A stretch of DNA of 64,000 bases from Extensimonas vulgaris. Its GTDB lineage: Bacteria; Pseudomonadota; Gammaproteobacteria; Burkholderiales; Burkholderiaceae_C. Numbering within the stretch: the stretch's first letter is position 1; the number at the start of each line of letters is the position of its first letter. The stretch is taken from the NCBI RefSeq assembly GCF_003337425.1, contig NZ_QPJU01000001.1, positions 338,978 to 402,977 of the forward strand, in the 5' to 3' direction. Positions 11,197 to 20,308 of this stretch are shown here, one piece after another. The notes beneath the pieces are model-generated. The model was not told where the DNA came from. It worked only from the letters and a program-made list of their open reading frames with translations, and ran no database searches. The position numbers and the translations under genes were made by a program.

Positions 11197-12609
11197 TCAG
11201 TGGGCCGCGAAGGTCACGCGCTCGGGCACAGGCTTGGGTTCACCCAAGCGGCTCCACCAAGGCATGAGCAGGAAGAAGCCAAAATAAAACAGCGTACCCA
11301 CTTGCGACACGCGCTCGCCGATCGGCGAAGGCGGCTGCACCCCGAGGTAGCCGAGGATCAGGAAGTTGATCACGAACAGGCCGTAGAGGTACTTGTGCCA
11401 GCTCGGCCGGTAGCGGATCGACTTGACCGGGCTGTTGTCGAGCCAGGGCAGGAAGAACAGGATGATCACGGCGCCACCCATGGTCACCACGCCCCAGAAC
11501 TTGGCGTCGATCGAGAGCATCATCGCGACCACGACCACCGCCGCCACGGCGATGATGGCCTTGAGAAAGCCCGCGGTCCGTGCCTTGAAGATGCCAAACA
11601 GCGCACCGAGCACCACGCAGGTGATGAGCGCATACATCATTTCGCTCGTGATCGCGCGCAGCATCGAATAAAACGGCGTGAAGTACCACACCGGCGCGAT
11701 GTGCAAAGGCGTCTTGAGCGGATCGGCCGGGATGAAGTTGTTGTATTCGAGGAAATAACCACCGGCTTCGGGCGCGAAGAAAATCACGGCCGCGAAAACC
11801 ATCAGAAACACGCCGACGCCGAACACGTCGTGCACCGTGTAGTACGGATGGAAGGGCACGCCGTCGAGCGGATGGCCTTTGTCGTCCTTGGGCGCCTTGG
11901 GGCCTTTGATTTCGATGCCGTCAGGGTTGTTCGAGCCCACATCGTGCAGCGCGAGCAAGTGCGCCACGACCAGGCCCAGCAGCACCAGCGGCACGGCGAT
12001 CACGTGGAAGCTGAAGAAGCGGTTCAGCGTGGCGTCGCTGACCACGTAGTCGCCGCGGATCAGCAGCGAGAGGTCAGGGCCGATGAAGGGAATCGCGGAA
12101 AACAGGTTCACGATCACCTGCGCACCCCAGTACGACATCTGGCCCCAGGGCAGCAGGTAGCCCATGAAAGCCTCGGCCATCAGGCACAAGAAGATCAAGC
12201 AGCCGAAAATCCACACGAGCTCGCGCGGCTTTTGGTAGCTGCCGTAGATCAGGCCGCGGTACATGTGCAGATATACCACGATGAAGAAGGCCGAGGCGCC
12301 CGTGGAGTGCATGTAGCGGATCAGCCAGCCCCAAGGCACGTCGCGCATGATGTATTCGACCGAAGCAAAGGCGAGGTTCGCGTCGGGCTTGTAGTGCATC
12401 ACGAGAAAGATGCCTGTGACGATCTGGATCACCAGCACCAAGAGCGCGAGCGAGCCGAAGATGTACCAGAAGTTGAAGTTCTTGGGCGCGTAATACTCCG
12501 ACATGTGCACGCGGTAAGCCTCGAACAGCGTCGGAAAGCGGTTGTGCATCCAGTTGCCGAACTTGGCACCCGCGGAAGCATTGGGAGAAATTTCCTTGAA
12601 TTCAGCCAT
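11197..12609 (-). CDS. petB: Cytochrome b of the bc1 complex
   Basis: 470 residues; a fused-type cytochrome b with about eight or nine membrane segments, as in bc1 complexes. Visible landmarks: VLVIQIVTGIFLVMHYKPD, the haem region STGASAFFIVVYLHMYRGL, and the Qo-site-type PADPLKTPLHIAPVWYF. Start at ATG 12609 (MAEFKEISPNASAGAKFGNW) with AAGGAG 7 bp upstream; a TTG at 12624 gives only a spurious five-residue extension. It starts 11 bp after petA. Ubiquinol oxidation and quinone reduction occur in this subunit. Confidence 0.97.
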   Translation of the reverse strand: MAEFKEISPNASAGAKFGNWMHNRFPTLFEAYRVHMSEYYAPKNFNFWYIFGSLALLVLVIQIVTGIFLVMHYKPDANLAFASVEYIMRDVPWGWLIRYMHSTGASAFFIVVYLHMYRGLIYGSYQKPRELVWIFGCLIFLCLMAEAFMGYLLPWGQMSYWGAQVIVNLFSAIPFIGPDLSLLIRGDYVVSDATLNRFFSFHVIAVPLVLLGLVVAHLLALHDVGSNNPDGIEIKGPKAPKDDKGHPLDGVPFHPYYTVHDVFGVGVFLMVFAAVIFFAPEAGGYFLEYNNFIPADPLKTPLHIAPVWYFTPFYSMLRAITSEMMYALITCVVLGALFGIFKARTAGFLKAIIAVAAVVVVAMMLSIDAKFWGVVTMGGAVIILFFLPWLDNSPVKSIRYRPSWHKYLYGLFVINFLILGYLGVQPPSPIGERVSQVGTLFYFGFFLLMPWWSRLGEPKPVPERVTFAAH

Positions 12610-12620
12610 GGGGTGCTCCT

Positions 12621-13220
12621 TCAAGCCTTCTTGTCTTCACCGATCAGCAGACGCGTATCGGAGAGGTACATGTGCGGCGGGATTTCGAGGTTGTCGGGCG
12701 CGGGCTTGTTCTTGAACACCCGCCCGGCCATGTCGAACGTGGAGCCGTGGCAGGGACAAAGCCAGCCGCCGGGCCAGTCGCTGGGCAGCGAGGGTTGCGG
12801 CCCGGGCGTGAATTTATCGGACGGCGAGCAGCCCAGGTGCGTGCAGATGCCGATGGCGACGAAGATCTCGGGCTTGATCGAGCGCCATTCGTTGCGCGCG
12901 TAAGGCGGCGTGAATTGTTCGGGATGGCGTTCGGACTTGGGGTCTGCGAGTTCGGGATCGATCTTGGGCAGCGCAGCCAGTTGCTCGGGCGTGCGGCGCA
13001 CGATCCACACGGGCTTGCCGCGCCATTCCACGGTGATCTTCTCGCCCGGCTTGAGCGTGGAAATATCCACCTCGACCGGGGCGCCTGCGGCCTTGGCGCG
13101 CTCCGAGGGCTGAAAGGTGCTCACAAAAGGTACGGCGGTTGCCACGCCGCCCACCACGCCGGCGCAGCTGGTCGCGATCAGCCACGTCCGTTTTTCGGAG
13201 TCGATGGGAGTGTCACTCAT
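12621..13220 (-). CDS. petA: Rieske iron-sulfur subunit of the bc1 complex
   Basis: 199 residues. A single N-terminal membrane segment ([20 protein letters not shown]) follows a KR motif typical of Tat-exported Rieske proteins. The 2Fe-2S ligands are in CTHLGCSP and CPCHGSTFD. Start at ATG 13220 ([19 protein letters not shown]) with GAGGA upstream. First gene of the bc1 operon; its promoter must lie in the 136-bp gap shared with the divergent mscL gene. Confidence 0.97.
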   Translation of the reverse strand: MSDTPIDSEKRTWLIATSCAGVVGGVATAVPFVSTFQPSERAKAAGAPVEVDISTLKPGEKITVEWRGKPVWIVRRTPEQLAALPKIDPELADPKSERHPEQFTPPYARNEWRSIKPEIFVAIGICTHLGCSPSDKFTPGPQPSLPSDWPGGWLCPCHGSTFDMAGRVFKNKPAPDNLEIPPHMYLSDTRLLIGEDKKA

Positions 13221-13356
13221 GGGATCCTCGATGAACATCGCTAGTTGGGGTCAACGGGCGATTGTAGCGGAGCGCCTAGGGGTATTTGCGGGCAGCACCA
13301 AAGCCGCGCTTTCGGTGATACTGGCGCCGTTTGGCGCTACCACAAAAGGAGTTTCC

Positions 13357-13802
<446 letters not shown>

Positions 13803-13803
<1 letters not shown>

Positions 13804-13846
13804 ATAGCTACTAGCGCAGACCTACCAAGCGCTGCAGACCTTTTTT
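13803..13846. repeat. Family D dispersed repeat between convergent mscL and pdxA
   Basis: Reads GATAGCTACTAGCGC, a 12-bp loop, then GCGCTGCAGACC-like sequence and TTTTTT. It fills the whole gap between the two stop codons; the dyad plus T run could serve as a terminator for mscL. Confidence 0.6.
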
Positions 13847-14978
13847 ACCCCGAAAGCTGGCGCGCCATGCGCACCGCCGCGATCAGGCTCGCGGCGTCTG
13901 CCACGCCTTGGCCGGCGATGTCGAAGGCCGTGCCGTGGTCGGGGCTGGTGCGCACCAGCGGCAGGCCCAGCGTCACGTTGACGCCCTGCTCCACGCCCAG
14001 GTATTTGACGGGGATCAGGCCCTGGTCGTGGTACATGGCGACGACCACGTCGAACTCGCCCGGATGCGCGGGCGGCGCGTGGCGCGCGCGCATGAACACC
14101 GTGTCCGGCGCAAACGGGCCCAGCGCGTCGATGCCCTGCGCGCGCGCCTGTGCGATCGCCGGCGCGATGGCCTCGATCTCCTCGCGCCCAAAGAGGCCAC
14201 CCTCGCCCGCATGTGGATTGAGCCCCGCGACCGCAATACGCGGCGCATGCCCCAGGCTGCGCTGCAAGGCGGCATGCGTGATCTGCAAGGTCTGCAGCAC
14301 GTTCGCGGGCGTGACGGCGGCTATGGCGGCGCGCAGCGGCACGTGGATGCTCACGAGCACGGTGCGCAGCTCCTCATTGGCGAGCATCATGCGCACGGGC
14401 AGTTCCTCCAGCGCCACGCCCAGGTGCGCCGCAGCCTCGGCCTGCAGCAGCTCGGTGTGGCCGGGGTAGTAGATGCCGGCGGCGGCGAGCGCCTCTTTGT
14501 GCAGCGGCGCGGTCACGAGGGCAGCGACTTCGCCGCGCAAGGCGGCGCGCGCGGCCCACAGCACGCAATCGGCCGCCGCGCGCCCGGCCGCGGCGCTCAC
14601 GCGCCCCCAGGGCTGCGGCCCCGGCAGGCCCGGCAGCTGCAGCACGGGCAGGCAGCGCGGCGGCATCTGCAGCGCCTCGGCCGGCTCCTGCAGCAAGGCC
14701 ACGGGCAATTCGGGCTGGCCTGGCAGCCTGTCGGACTTTGGAATCGTCGGCTGCGAATGCGGCAAAAACTGGTCTCGCTGGGGCCCATTCTCGCTATCGA
14801 CGCCCAAAGTCCGACAGGCTGCTGGGCGCACGAGGCACTGGGCGGCACGGCGCATGGTGGCCAGGTCGCCCACCGCGAAGCAGCCGCGCAGCACTTCGGG
14901 TGCGTCGCGGAAGGCTTTGGCGACGATTTCCGGGCCTATGCCTGCGGAGTCGCCCTGGGTGATGGCGATGGGTTTCAT
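13845..14978 (-). CDS. pdxA: 4-hydroxythreonine-4-phosphate dehydrogenase with a 34-residue insertion
   Basis: 377 residues. PdxA oxidises 4-phosphohydroxy-L-threonine in pyridoxal phosphate synthesis. Conserved parts: AITQGDSAGIGPEIVAKAF, TAPLHKEAL, YYPGHTELLQ, GLNPHAGEGGLFGREEIEAI and AMYHDQGLIPVKYLGVEQGV. Residues 53-86 (from ACRTLGVD to SDRLP) come from a 98-bp mobile element plus its 4-bp target duplication; removing 102 bp restores LVRP-GQPELPVALL and a normal length of 343. The insertion falls in the variable loop before the PVAL strand, away from the metal and substrate residues, so the enzyme may still work. Stops against a family D repeat shared with mscL. Confidence 0.93.
   Translation of the reverse strand: MKPIAITQGDSAGIGPEIVAKAFRDAPEVLRGCFAVGDLATMRRAAQCLVRPAACRTLGVDSENGPQRDQFLPHSQPTIPKSDRLPGQPELPVALLQEPAEALQMPPRCLPVLQLPGLPGPQPWGRVSAAAGRAAADCVLWAARAALRGEVAALVTAPLHKEALAAAGIYYPGHTELLQAEAAAHLGVALEELPVRMMLANEELRTVLVSIHVPLRAAIAAVTPANVLQTLQITHAALQRSLGHAPRIAVAGLNPHAGEGGLFGREEIEAIAPAIAQARAQGIDALGPFAPDTVFMRARHAPPAHPGEFDVVVAMYHDQGLIPVKYLGVEQGVNVTLGLPLVRTSPDHGTAFDIAGQGVADAASLIAAVRMARQLSG
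14724..14821. mobile_element. Family B palindromic element inserted in pdxA (98 bp)
   Basis: Perfect 18-bp inverted repeats, CAGCCTGTCGGACTTTGG at 14724-14741 and its complement at 14804-14821. CTGG flanks both sides (14720-14723 and 14822-14825), a 4-bp target duplication. The arms continue as an imperfect palindrome inside. With the duplication it adds 102 bp, a multiple of three, and has no stop in the pdxA frame. Confidence 0.85.
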
Positions 14979-14991
14979 CTTGAATTTAAAA

Positions 14992-15042
14992 GAAAAACGG
15001 CCTTAGAGTAGATGTAGCAAGCGCAAGCAGCTACTCTTTATG
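14992..15042. repeat. Family D dispersed repeat
   Basis: On the minus strand: AGAGTAGCTGCTTGCGCTTG, a short spacer, then AAGGCCG and a T run. It lies between the Nif3-like gene and pdxA and occupies almost all of the 73-bp gap. Confidence 0.6.
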
Positions 15043-15051
15043 AAGCACTCT

Positions 15052-15831
15052 TCATGCCGGATTGTCGATGTCGATGAAGCTGTGCGCGAGGCCCCATTGC
15101 TGGGCGACATGCGCGGCCACGGCCGGTGCGCCGTAGCGCTCGGTCGCGTGGTGGCCCGCGGCGAGGTAGGCCACGCCGAGCTCACGCGCCAGGTGCGCCT
15201 GCGGCTCGGAGATTTCGCCCGTCACGAAAGCCTGGGCTCCGGCGGCGACGGCGGCCTCGAAATAGCTCTGCGCGCCGCCCGTGCACCATGCGACGCGCGT
15301 AATCGGCTCTGCCGCCTCGGCGCCAGGGCCCGGCGGCACCAGCGTCACGGGGTGGCGCAACACCTGCGCGACGTGGCCGGCCAGCGCCTGCACATCAGCG
15401 TAGTGCACGGCGGCGACGCAGCCGAGGTCTTGCTCGCCAAAGCGCGCCAGGGGCCTCCATCCGAGCTCGTGCCCGAGGCGCACGTTGTTGCCGAGCTCGG
15501 CGTGCGCATCCAGCGGCAGGTGGTAGGCGAACAGGTTGATGTCGTGCGCGAGCAGCAATTGCAGGCGCTGCTTCATCCAGCCCGTGACGCGCCCGTCCTG
15601 CCCGCGCCAGAACAGGCCGTGGTGCACGAAGATCGCGTCGGCGCGCGCGGCGATCGCGGCCTCGATCAGCGCCCGGCTCGCGGTGACGCCGCTCACGATG
15701 TGGCAGATCTGCGCCCTGCCCTCGACCTGCAAGCCGTTGGGGCCGTAGTCCTTGAATCGCTCGGGCTGCAGCAGGCCGTCGAAGGCTTGCAACAGCTGCG
15801 TGCGGGAGATGCCGTGTGCGCTGGTGTCCAT
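15052..15831 (-). CDS. Nif3-like dinuclear metal centre protein (YbgI/GTP cyclohydrolase 1 type 2 family)
   Basis: 259 residues of the Nif3 family, toroidal hexamers with a two-metal site and no settled biochemical role. Visible: YGPNGLQVEGRAQICHIVSG, then AIFVHHGLFWRGQDGRVTG and LLLAHDINLFAYHLPLDAHA, which supply metal-binding histidines, and SYFEAAVAAGAQAFVTGEIS plus AYLAAGHHATERYG near the end. I chose ATG 15831 (MDTSAHGISRTQLLQ). Followed by pdxA on the same strand. Confidence 0.9.
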   Translation of the reverse strand: MDTSAHGISRTQLLQAFDGLLQPERFKDYGPNGLQVEGRAQICHIVSGVTASRALIEAAIAARADAIFVHHGLFWRGQDGRVTGWMKQRLQLLLAHDINLFAYHLPLDAHAELGNNVRLGHELGWRPLARFGEQDLGCVAAVHYADVQALAGHVAQVLRHPVTLVPPGPGAEAAEPITRVAWCTGGAQSYFEAAVAAGAQAFVTGEISEPQAHLARELGVAYLAAGHHATERYGAPAVAAHVAQQWGLAHSFIDIDNPA

Positions 15832-15907
15832 GGGGCGCATTGTCGCGCAGCGCGGTGCCCCAGCACGGCACGGCACATGGATGGTTGCCGCGCGCGCCCC
15901 GAGGCGT

Positions 15908-16177
15908 TCAGCCGCGCAACACCAGCCACTGGCTGCTCGCGCAAGCGAGCACCAGTGCGCCGTAGGTGAGCATCTTGCCGTCGCGCCCGAGCAGCACCAG
16001 CCCGGCCACGAGCACGGTCGCGCCTACTGCGAAAAGGATAGCTACCTGCGCACGCCACGAGAGCGCTGGCGGCCTTTTTCGCATCAAAATCCGCGTCCCC
16101 GCGACGAGCAGCAGCGCCACGCCCGCGGCGGGCGCAAGGAAGTTCAGCAAATGGTCGAGGGCGGCGAGCAGGGACAT
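15908..16177 (-). CDS. Small membrane protein of unknown function
   Basis: 89 residues beginning MSLLAALDHLLNFLAPAAGV, with three hydrophobic stretches: FLAPAAGVALLLVAGTRILM, VAILFAVGATVLVAGLVLL and LTYGALVLACASSQWLVL. I do not recognise a family. It lies between hemA (divergent) and the Nif3-like gene. Part of its middle, around RKRPPALSWRAQVAILFA, is encoded by a family D repeat (16034-16080), so the repeat is either tolerated in a loop or the frame is not essential. Confidence 0.6.
   Translation of the reverse strand: MSLLAALDHLLNFLAPAAGVALLLVAGTRILMRKRPPALSWRAQVAILFAVGATVLVAGLVLLGRDGKMLTYGALVLACASSQWLVLRG
16034..16080. repeat. Family D dispersed repeat inside a small membrane protein gene
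   Basis: Reads GATAGCTACCTGCGC, spacer, GAGCGCTGGCGGCCTTTTT. It lies in the coding sequence of the small membrane protein, encoding the loop between its first two hydrophobic segments. Confidence 0.6.
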
Positions 16178-16271
16178 GGAAAATTGATCGGCATCAAGCC
16201 TTTTGCACATACAGCGCAGTCAGCGCGCTCGGGCAAGGCATTGGGGGATGCGGCTTGGCGGGCGCGAATTT

Positions 16272-16277
16272 TATAAT
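16272..16277 (+). promoter_or_regulatory. Perfect -10 box 8 bp before the hemA start codon
   Basis: TATAAT at 16272-16277 is followed by CCGCCACC and then the hemA ATG at 16286. Transcription would begin at or within a base or two of the ATG. No good -35 at 16-18 bp spacing and no Shine-Dalgarno sequence are visible. Confidence 0.5.
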
Positions 16278-16285
16278 CCGCCACC

Positions 16286-17584
16286 ATGGCAGTCTGGGCC
16301 CTGGGCATCAACCACACCACTGCGCCGCTCGATCTGCGCGGCCGCTTTGCGTTTGCGCTCGACCAGATCGCGCCCACGTTGCACAGCCTGCGCCAGACGC
16401 TCGCGGGCTCGGGGCCCCATCCGCAGGTCGAAACCGCGTTGCTCTCCACCTGCAACCGCACCGAGATCTACTGCGCCGCCGAGCAACCCGCGCTCGAGCA
16501 CACGCTGGACTGGCTCGCACACAGCGGCGGCGTGCGCCCCGAACTGCTGCGCACACACATCTACGCCTACGAGGACGCCCTGGCCGCGCGCCACGCCTTT
16601 CGCGTCGCGAGCGGGCTCGACTCCATGGTGCTGGGCGAGGCGCAGATCCTCGGCCAGCTGAAAGACGCCGTGCGCGCCGCCGAGTCCGCGGGCGCGCTGG
16701 GCAGCACGCTGAACCAGCTCTTTCAGCGCAGCTTTGCCGTCGCCAAGGAGGTGCGCAGCTCCACCGAAATCGGCGCGCACAGCATCAGCATGGCCGCGGC
16801 GGCGGTGCGCCTGGCGGGGCAGCTGTTCGAAGACCTGGCAAAAATCCGCGTGCTGTTCGTCGGTGCGGGCGAGATGATCACGCTCGCGGCAACGCACTTT
16901 GCCGCGAAAAACCCGCGCGCCATCGCCATCGCCAACCGCACGCTGGAGCGCGGCGAGCAGCTTGCCACGCGCTTTGGCGGCGAGGCGCTGCGCCTGGCCG
17001 ACCTGCCCGAGCGCCTGCACGAGTTCGACGCCATCGTGAGCTGCACTGCGAGCAGCCTGCCCATCATCGGCCTGGGCGCAGTCGAGCGCGCGCTCAAAAA
17101 ACGCCGCCACCGCCCCATGTTCATGGTCGATCTGGCCGTGCCGCGCGACATCGAGCCCGAGGTCAAGCAGCTTGGCGACGTGTACCTCTACACCGTCGAT
17201 GACCTGGCGAGCGTGGTGCAGACCGGCCAGGCGCAGCGCCAGGCCGCCGTCGCGCAGGCCGAGGCCATCATCGACGCGGGCGTGCAGAGCTTCCAGCGCT
17301 GGCTCGAGCAGCGCAACCCCACGCGCGGCGTGGTGCCGCTGATCCAGCAGCTCAACACCCAGGCCGACGAATGGCGCGCTGTCGAACTCGCGCGCGCCAA
17401 AAAGCGCCTGGCCAAGGGCGAAGACCTGGACGCCGTGCTCGAGGGCCTGGCGCGCGGCCTCACGCAAAAAATGCTGCACGGCGCGCTGGCCGAGCTGCAC
17501 GCGGGCGACGCCGCCACGCGCGCGCAGACGGCGCAGACCGTGGCGCGCCTCTTTTTGCGCTCGCAAAGCAAGAGCAGCCTGTAG
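16286..17584 (+). CDS. hemA: Glutamyl-tRNA reductase
   Basis: 432 residues. Reduces glutamyl-tRNA to glutamate-1-semialdehyde, the committed step of haem synthesis by the C5 route. The catalytic cysteine is Cys56 in [12 protein letters not shown]. The NADPH domain shows [20 protein letters not shown] and [20 protein letters not shown]; the C-terminal dimerisation region ends [11 protein letters not shown]. The start [20 protein letters not shown] is the family's usual one. First gene of a hemA-prfA-prmC(-grxD) group, but a family D repeat sits between hemA and prfA. Confidence 0.97.
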   Translation: MAVWALGINHTTAPLDLRGRFAFALDQIAPTLHSLRQTLAGSGPHPQVETALLSTCNRTEIYCAAEQPALEHTLDWLAHSGGVRPELLRTHIYAYEDALAARHAFRVASGLDSMVLGEAQILGQLKDAVRAAESAGALGSTLNQLFQRSFAVAKEVRSSTEIGAHSISMAAAAVRLAGQLFEDLAKIRVLFVGAGEMITLAATHFAAKNPRAIAIANRTLERGEQLATRFGGEALRLADLPERLHEFDAIVSCTASSLPIIGLGAVERALKKRRHRPMFMVDLAVPRDIEPEVKQLGDVYLYTVDDLASVVQTGQAQRQAAVAQAEAIIDAGVQSFQRWLEQRNPTRGVVPLIQQLNTQADEWRAVELARAKKRLAKGEDLDAVLEGLARGLTQKMLHGALAELHAGDAATRAQTAQTVARLFLRSQSKSSL

Positions 17585-17622
17585 CGGCCCTGCCTGCTGG
17601 TGCGCCCCCCGCGCCCCCTCCT

Positions 17623-17689
17623 CCATTTTCAAGCCAAAATGGCCTCCAACGCTTGCGCAGCAAGCGCAAGCAGCTATCACGCAAATAGC
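17623..17689. repeat. Family D dispersed repeat between hemA and prfA
   Basis: On the minus strand: GATAGCTGCTTGCGCTTGC, GCAAGCGTTGGAGGCCATTT. The arms GCTTGCGC and GCGCAAGC form a strong hairpin in the hemA-prfA gap. Confidence 0.6.
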
Positions 17690-17706
17690 ACAAGAATATT
17701 CCCTGC

Positions 17707-18804
17707 ATGAAACCCTTTCTCCGCCACCAGCTCGAGCGCTACGCCCAGCGCCTGGCCGAGCTCGACTTTCTGCTCTCGCGCGAAGACATCATGGCCGACA
17801 TGGCGCAATACCGCCTGCTCTCGCGCGAGCATGCCGAAGTCACGCAGATCGCGGGCCGCTACGCGCGCTTGCGCCAGCGTGAGGCCGACCTGGCCGAGGC
17901 GCGCGCGCTGCTTGCCGACCCCGCGCAGGCCGAGCTCGCCGAGATGGCGCAAGAAGAAATCACCGCCGCCGAGGCCGATATCGCGCAACTCGAAGCCGAG
18001 CTGCAACGCCTGCTGTTGCCCAAAGACCCCGACGACGCGCGCAACGCCTATCTCGAAATCCGCGCGGGCACCGGCGGCGACGAGTCGGCGCTGTTCGCGG
18101 CCGACCTCGCGCGCATGTACACGCGCTACGCGGCCAGCAAAGGCTGGAGGGTCGAGATCATGAGCGCCCATGAAAGCGAGCTCGGCGGCTACAAGGAAAT
18201 CGTGCTGCGCATCGAGGGCGACCATGCCTATGGCGCGCTGCGCTTCGAGTCGGGCGGCCACCGCGTGCAGCGCGTGCCCGTGACCGAGACGCAGGGGCGC
18301 ATCCACACCAGCGCCTGCACCGTCGCCGTGCTGCCCGAGCCCGATGAAGCGCAGGCGGTGCAGATCAACCCGGCAGACCTGCGCATAGACACCTTCCGCG
18401 CGAGCGGCGCCGGCGGCCAGCACATCAACAAGACCGACTCCGCGGTGCGCATCACGCACCTGCCCACGGGCATCGTCGCCGAATGCCAGGACGACCGCAG
18501 CCAGCACCGCAACAAGGCCAAGGCCCTGCAAGTGCTGCAGGCGCGCATCCAGGAAAAGGAACGCAGCGAGCGCGCCGCCAAGGACGCCGCCACGCGCAAG
18601 GGCCTGATCGGCAGCGGCGACCGCAGCGACCGCATCCGCACCTACAACTTCCCGCAGGGGCGCGTGACCGACCACCGCATCAACCTCACGCTCTACAAGC
18701 TGCCGGCGATCATGGACGGCGACCTCGACGAACTGCTGCAAGCGCTCGCGCACGCGCGCGAGGCCGAGCAACTGGCCGAACTCGAAGCCGTGGGCGCGGC
18801 CTGA
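17707..18804 (+). CDS. prfA: Peptide chain release factor 1
   Basis: 365 residues. Releases peptides at UAA and UAG. GGQ is at residues 236-238 within [20 protein letters not shown], and the glutamine is the target of the PrmC methylase encoded next. Other landmarks are [20 protein letters not shown] (as [13 protein letters not shown]) and [20 protein letters not shown]. Start at ATG 17707 ([20 protein letters not shown]). Its stop shares a base with the start of prmC (TGATG), so the two are translationally coupled. Confidence 0.97.
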   Translation: MKPFLRHQLERYAQRLAELDFLLSREDIMADMAQYRLLSREHAEVTQIAGRYARLRQREADLAEARALLADPAQAELAEMAQEEITAAEADIAQLEAELQRLLLPKDPDDARNAYLEIRAGTGGDESALFAADLARMYTRYAASKGWRVEIMSAHESELGGYKEIVLRIEGDHAYGALRFESGGHRVQRVPVTETQGRIHTSACTVAVLPEPDEAQAVQINPADLRIDTFRASGAGGQHINKTDSAVRITHLPTGIVAECQDDRSQHRNKAKALQVLQARIQEKERSERAAKDAATRKGLIGSGDRSDRIRTYNFPQGRVTDHRINLTLYKLPAIMDGDLDELLQALAHAREAEQLAELEAVGAA

Positions 18805-19724
18805 TGACGCACGATGCTGCCATGCAGGATTTCAAGCCAAATCAGCCACTAGCGCAGGTGCATCAAGCGCTGGGGGCTATTGATTCAGGAGCCATCACGC
18901 CGCCCACGCCCGCCGCCGCGCTCGCCTGGGCGCAGGCGCTCGGGCTCGCGCGGCTGGACGCGCAGGTGCTGCTGCTGCACGCGCTGGGCCACCCCGCCAG
19001 CGACCGCGCCTGGCTGCTCGCGCACGACCGCGACCCGCTGCCCGCCGCCCGCCTCGCGCACTTTGCCGCGCTGTGCCGGCGCCGCGCCGCGGGCGAGCCC
19101 GTGGCCTACCTCACCGGCGTGAAGGAGTTTTACGGCCTGCCGCTCGCCATAGACGCGCGCGTGCTCGACCCGCGCCCCGACACCGAGGTGCTCGTCGATT
19201 GGGCGCTCGAAGTGCTCGCGGGCCGCGCCGCGCCGCGCGTGCTCGATTTGGGCACGGGCAGCGGCGCGATCGCCCTCGCGCTGCAGCACCAGCGCCCCGA
19301 CGCGCAGGTGCTCGCCGTCGATGCGAGCGCCGACGCGCTCGCCGTAGCCCAGGCCAACGCGCGGCGCCTCGCGCTGCCCGTGCAATTCATGCAAAGCGAT
19401 TGGCTCGAAGGCGTGCGCGGCAGCTTCGACCTCATCGTCGCCAACCCGCCCTACATCGCCGCAGACGACCCGCACCTGCCCACGCTGCGCCACGAGCCCT
19501 CGCAGGCGCTGGTCAGCGGCGCGCAAGGGCTGGACGACCTGCGCCGCATCGTTGCCGACGCGCCACGGCACCTGGCGCCCGGTGGCTGGCTGCTGCTCGA
19601 ACACGGCTGGGACCAGGCCCGCGCCGTGCGTCAGTTGCTGCACGCGCAGGGCTTGGTGCAGGTGCAATCGAAATGCGACCTCGGCGGGCACGAGCGCTGC
19701 AGCGGCGGCCGTCTGCCGCCCTGA
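18804..19724 (+). CDS. prmC: Peptide chain release factor N5-glutamine methyltransferase
   Basis: 306 residues. Methylates the GGQ glutamine of release factors with S-adenosylmethionine. Motif I is VLDLGTGSGAIALALQHQRP and the catalytic NPPY is at residues 214-217. The N-terminus contains about 20 residues (from QDFKPNQPLAQVHQALGAID) encoded by a family D repeat; the recognisable domain starts at about ALAWAQALGLARLDAQVLLL. The ATG at 18804 overlaps the prfA stop. No better start lies after the repeat, so the extension is probably translated. Confidence 0.95.
   Translation: MTHDAAMQDFKPNQPLAQVHQALGAIDSGAITPPTPAAALAWAQALGLARLDAQVLLLHALGHPASDRAWLLAHDRDPLPAARLAHFAALCRRRAAGEPVAYLTGVKEFYGLPLAIDARVLDPRPDTEVLVDWALEVLAGRAAPRVLDLGTGSGAIALALQHQRPDAQVLAVDASADALAVAQANARRLALPVQFMQSDWLEGVRGSFDLIVANPPYIAADDPHLPTLRHEPSQALVSGAQGLDDLRRIVADAPRHLAPGGWLLLEHGWDQARAVRQLLHAQGLVQVQSKCDLGGHERCSGGRLPP
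18827..18890. repeat. Family D dispersed repeat inside the prmC 5' coding region
   Basis: On the minus strand: ATAGCCCCCAGCGCTTGATG, CACCTGCGCTAGTGGC, then a TTTGGC tail. It lies within the first 30 codons of prmC and stays open in that frame. Confidence 0.6.
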
Positions 19725-19798
19725 GAACCCAAAATCGACAGCGCTCCTATTTCAATGCCGAACCCGAGTCGGACTTGCTATCTGCTGCCTGTAAAGCC

Positions 19799-19900
19799 AT
19801 GTCCCTATACCAGCACAAGCAAATCGGCCAGGCACCATCCCAGAAGGCCGTCGATGAAATAATTGCGCATCTCTCTGATTTACAGGATTCCACCCCATGA
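19799..19900 (+). CDS. Candidate 33-residue leader ORF coupled to grxD
   Basis: Opens at ATG 19799 and ends with a TGA that overlaps the grxD ATG (ATGA). The product starts [16 protein letters not shown] and is hydrophilic with an amphipathic [12 protein letters not shown] end. The stretch is visibly less GC-rich than prmC upstream. The frame is open further upstream with a TTG at 19775 as another start. No strong ribosome-binding site and no family recognised; it could be a small protein, a coupling leader, or chance. Confidence 0.3.
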   Translation: MSLYQHKQIGQAPSQKAVDEIIAHLSDLQDSTP

Positions 19901-20220
19901 CCGACACCCAGCAACGCATCGACGACCTCGTCAAGTCCAACGACATCGTGCTTTTCATGAAAGGCACGGCGAGCTTTCCCATGTGCGGCTTCTCGGGCCG
20001 CGCGATCCAGATCCTCAAGGCCTGCGGCGTCGATCCGCAGCGCCTGACCACCGTCAACGTGCTCGAAGACGAAGCCATACGCCAGGGCATCAAGGAGTAC
20101 AGCCACTGGCCCACCATTCCGCAGCTCTACGTCAAAGGCGAGTTCATCGGCGGCTCGGACATCATGATGGAGATGTACGAGTCGGGCGAGTTGCAGTCTT
20201 TGCTTGCGTTCAAGCGCTGA
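19897..20220 (+). CDS. grxD: Monothiol glutaredoxin of the Grx4/GrxD type
   Basis: 107 residues. The CGFS active site is at Cys30 ([20 protein letters not shown]), with the glutathione-binding [20 protein letters not shown]. These proteins bind 2Fe-2S clusters with glutathione and act in cluster delivery in the cytoplasm. Start at ATG 19897 ([20 protein letters not shown]). Last gene of the hemA-prfA-prmC-grxD run, ended by a strong hairpin at 20254. Confidence 0.97.
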   Translation: MTDTQQRIDDLVKSNDIVLFMKGTASFPMCGFSGRAIQILKACGVDPQRLTTVNVLEDEAIRQGIKEYSHWPTIPQLYVKGEFIGGSDIMMEMYESGELQSLLAFKR

Positions 20221-20253
20221 CCGAACGCACAAGCCCGTTGCTGCTTGCTGCAA

Positions 20254-20283
20254 CGACAAGGGGCCCACCGGGGCCCCTTGTCG
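20254..20283 (+). terminator. Strong GC hairpin after grxD
   Basis: Perfect 13-bp stem, CGACAAGGGGCCC paired with GGGCCCCTTGTCG, and a 4-nt loop. No U tract follows on either strand. Placed between convergent grxD and the TetR gene, it could act for both. Confidence 0.65.
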
Positions 20284-20308
20284 TGTGCGTGGAAACGAAG
20301 CGCTGGCC

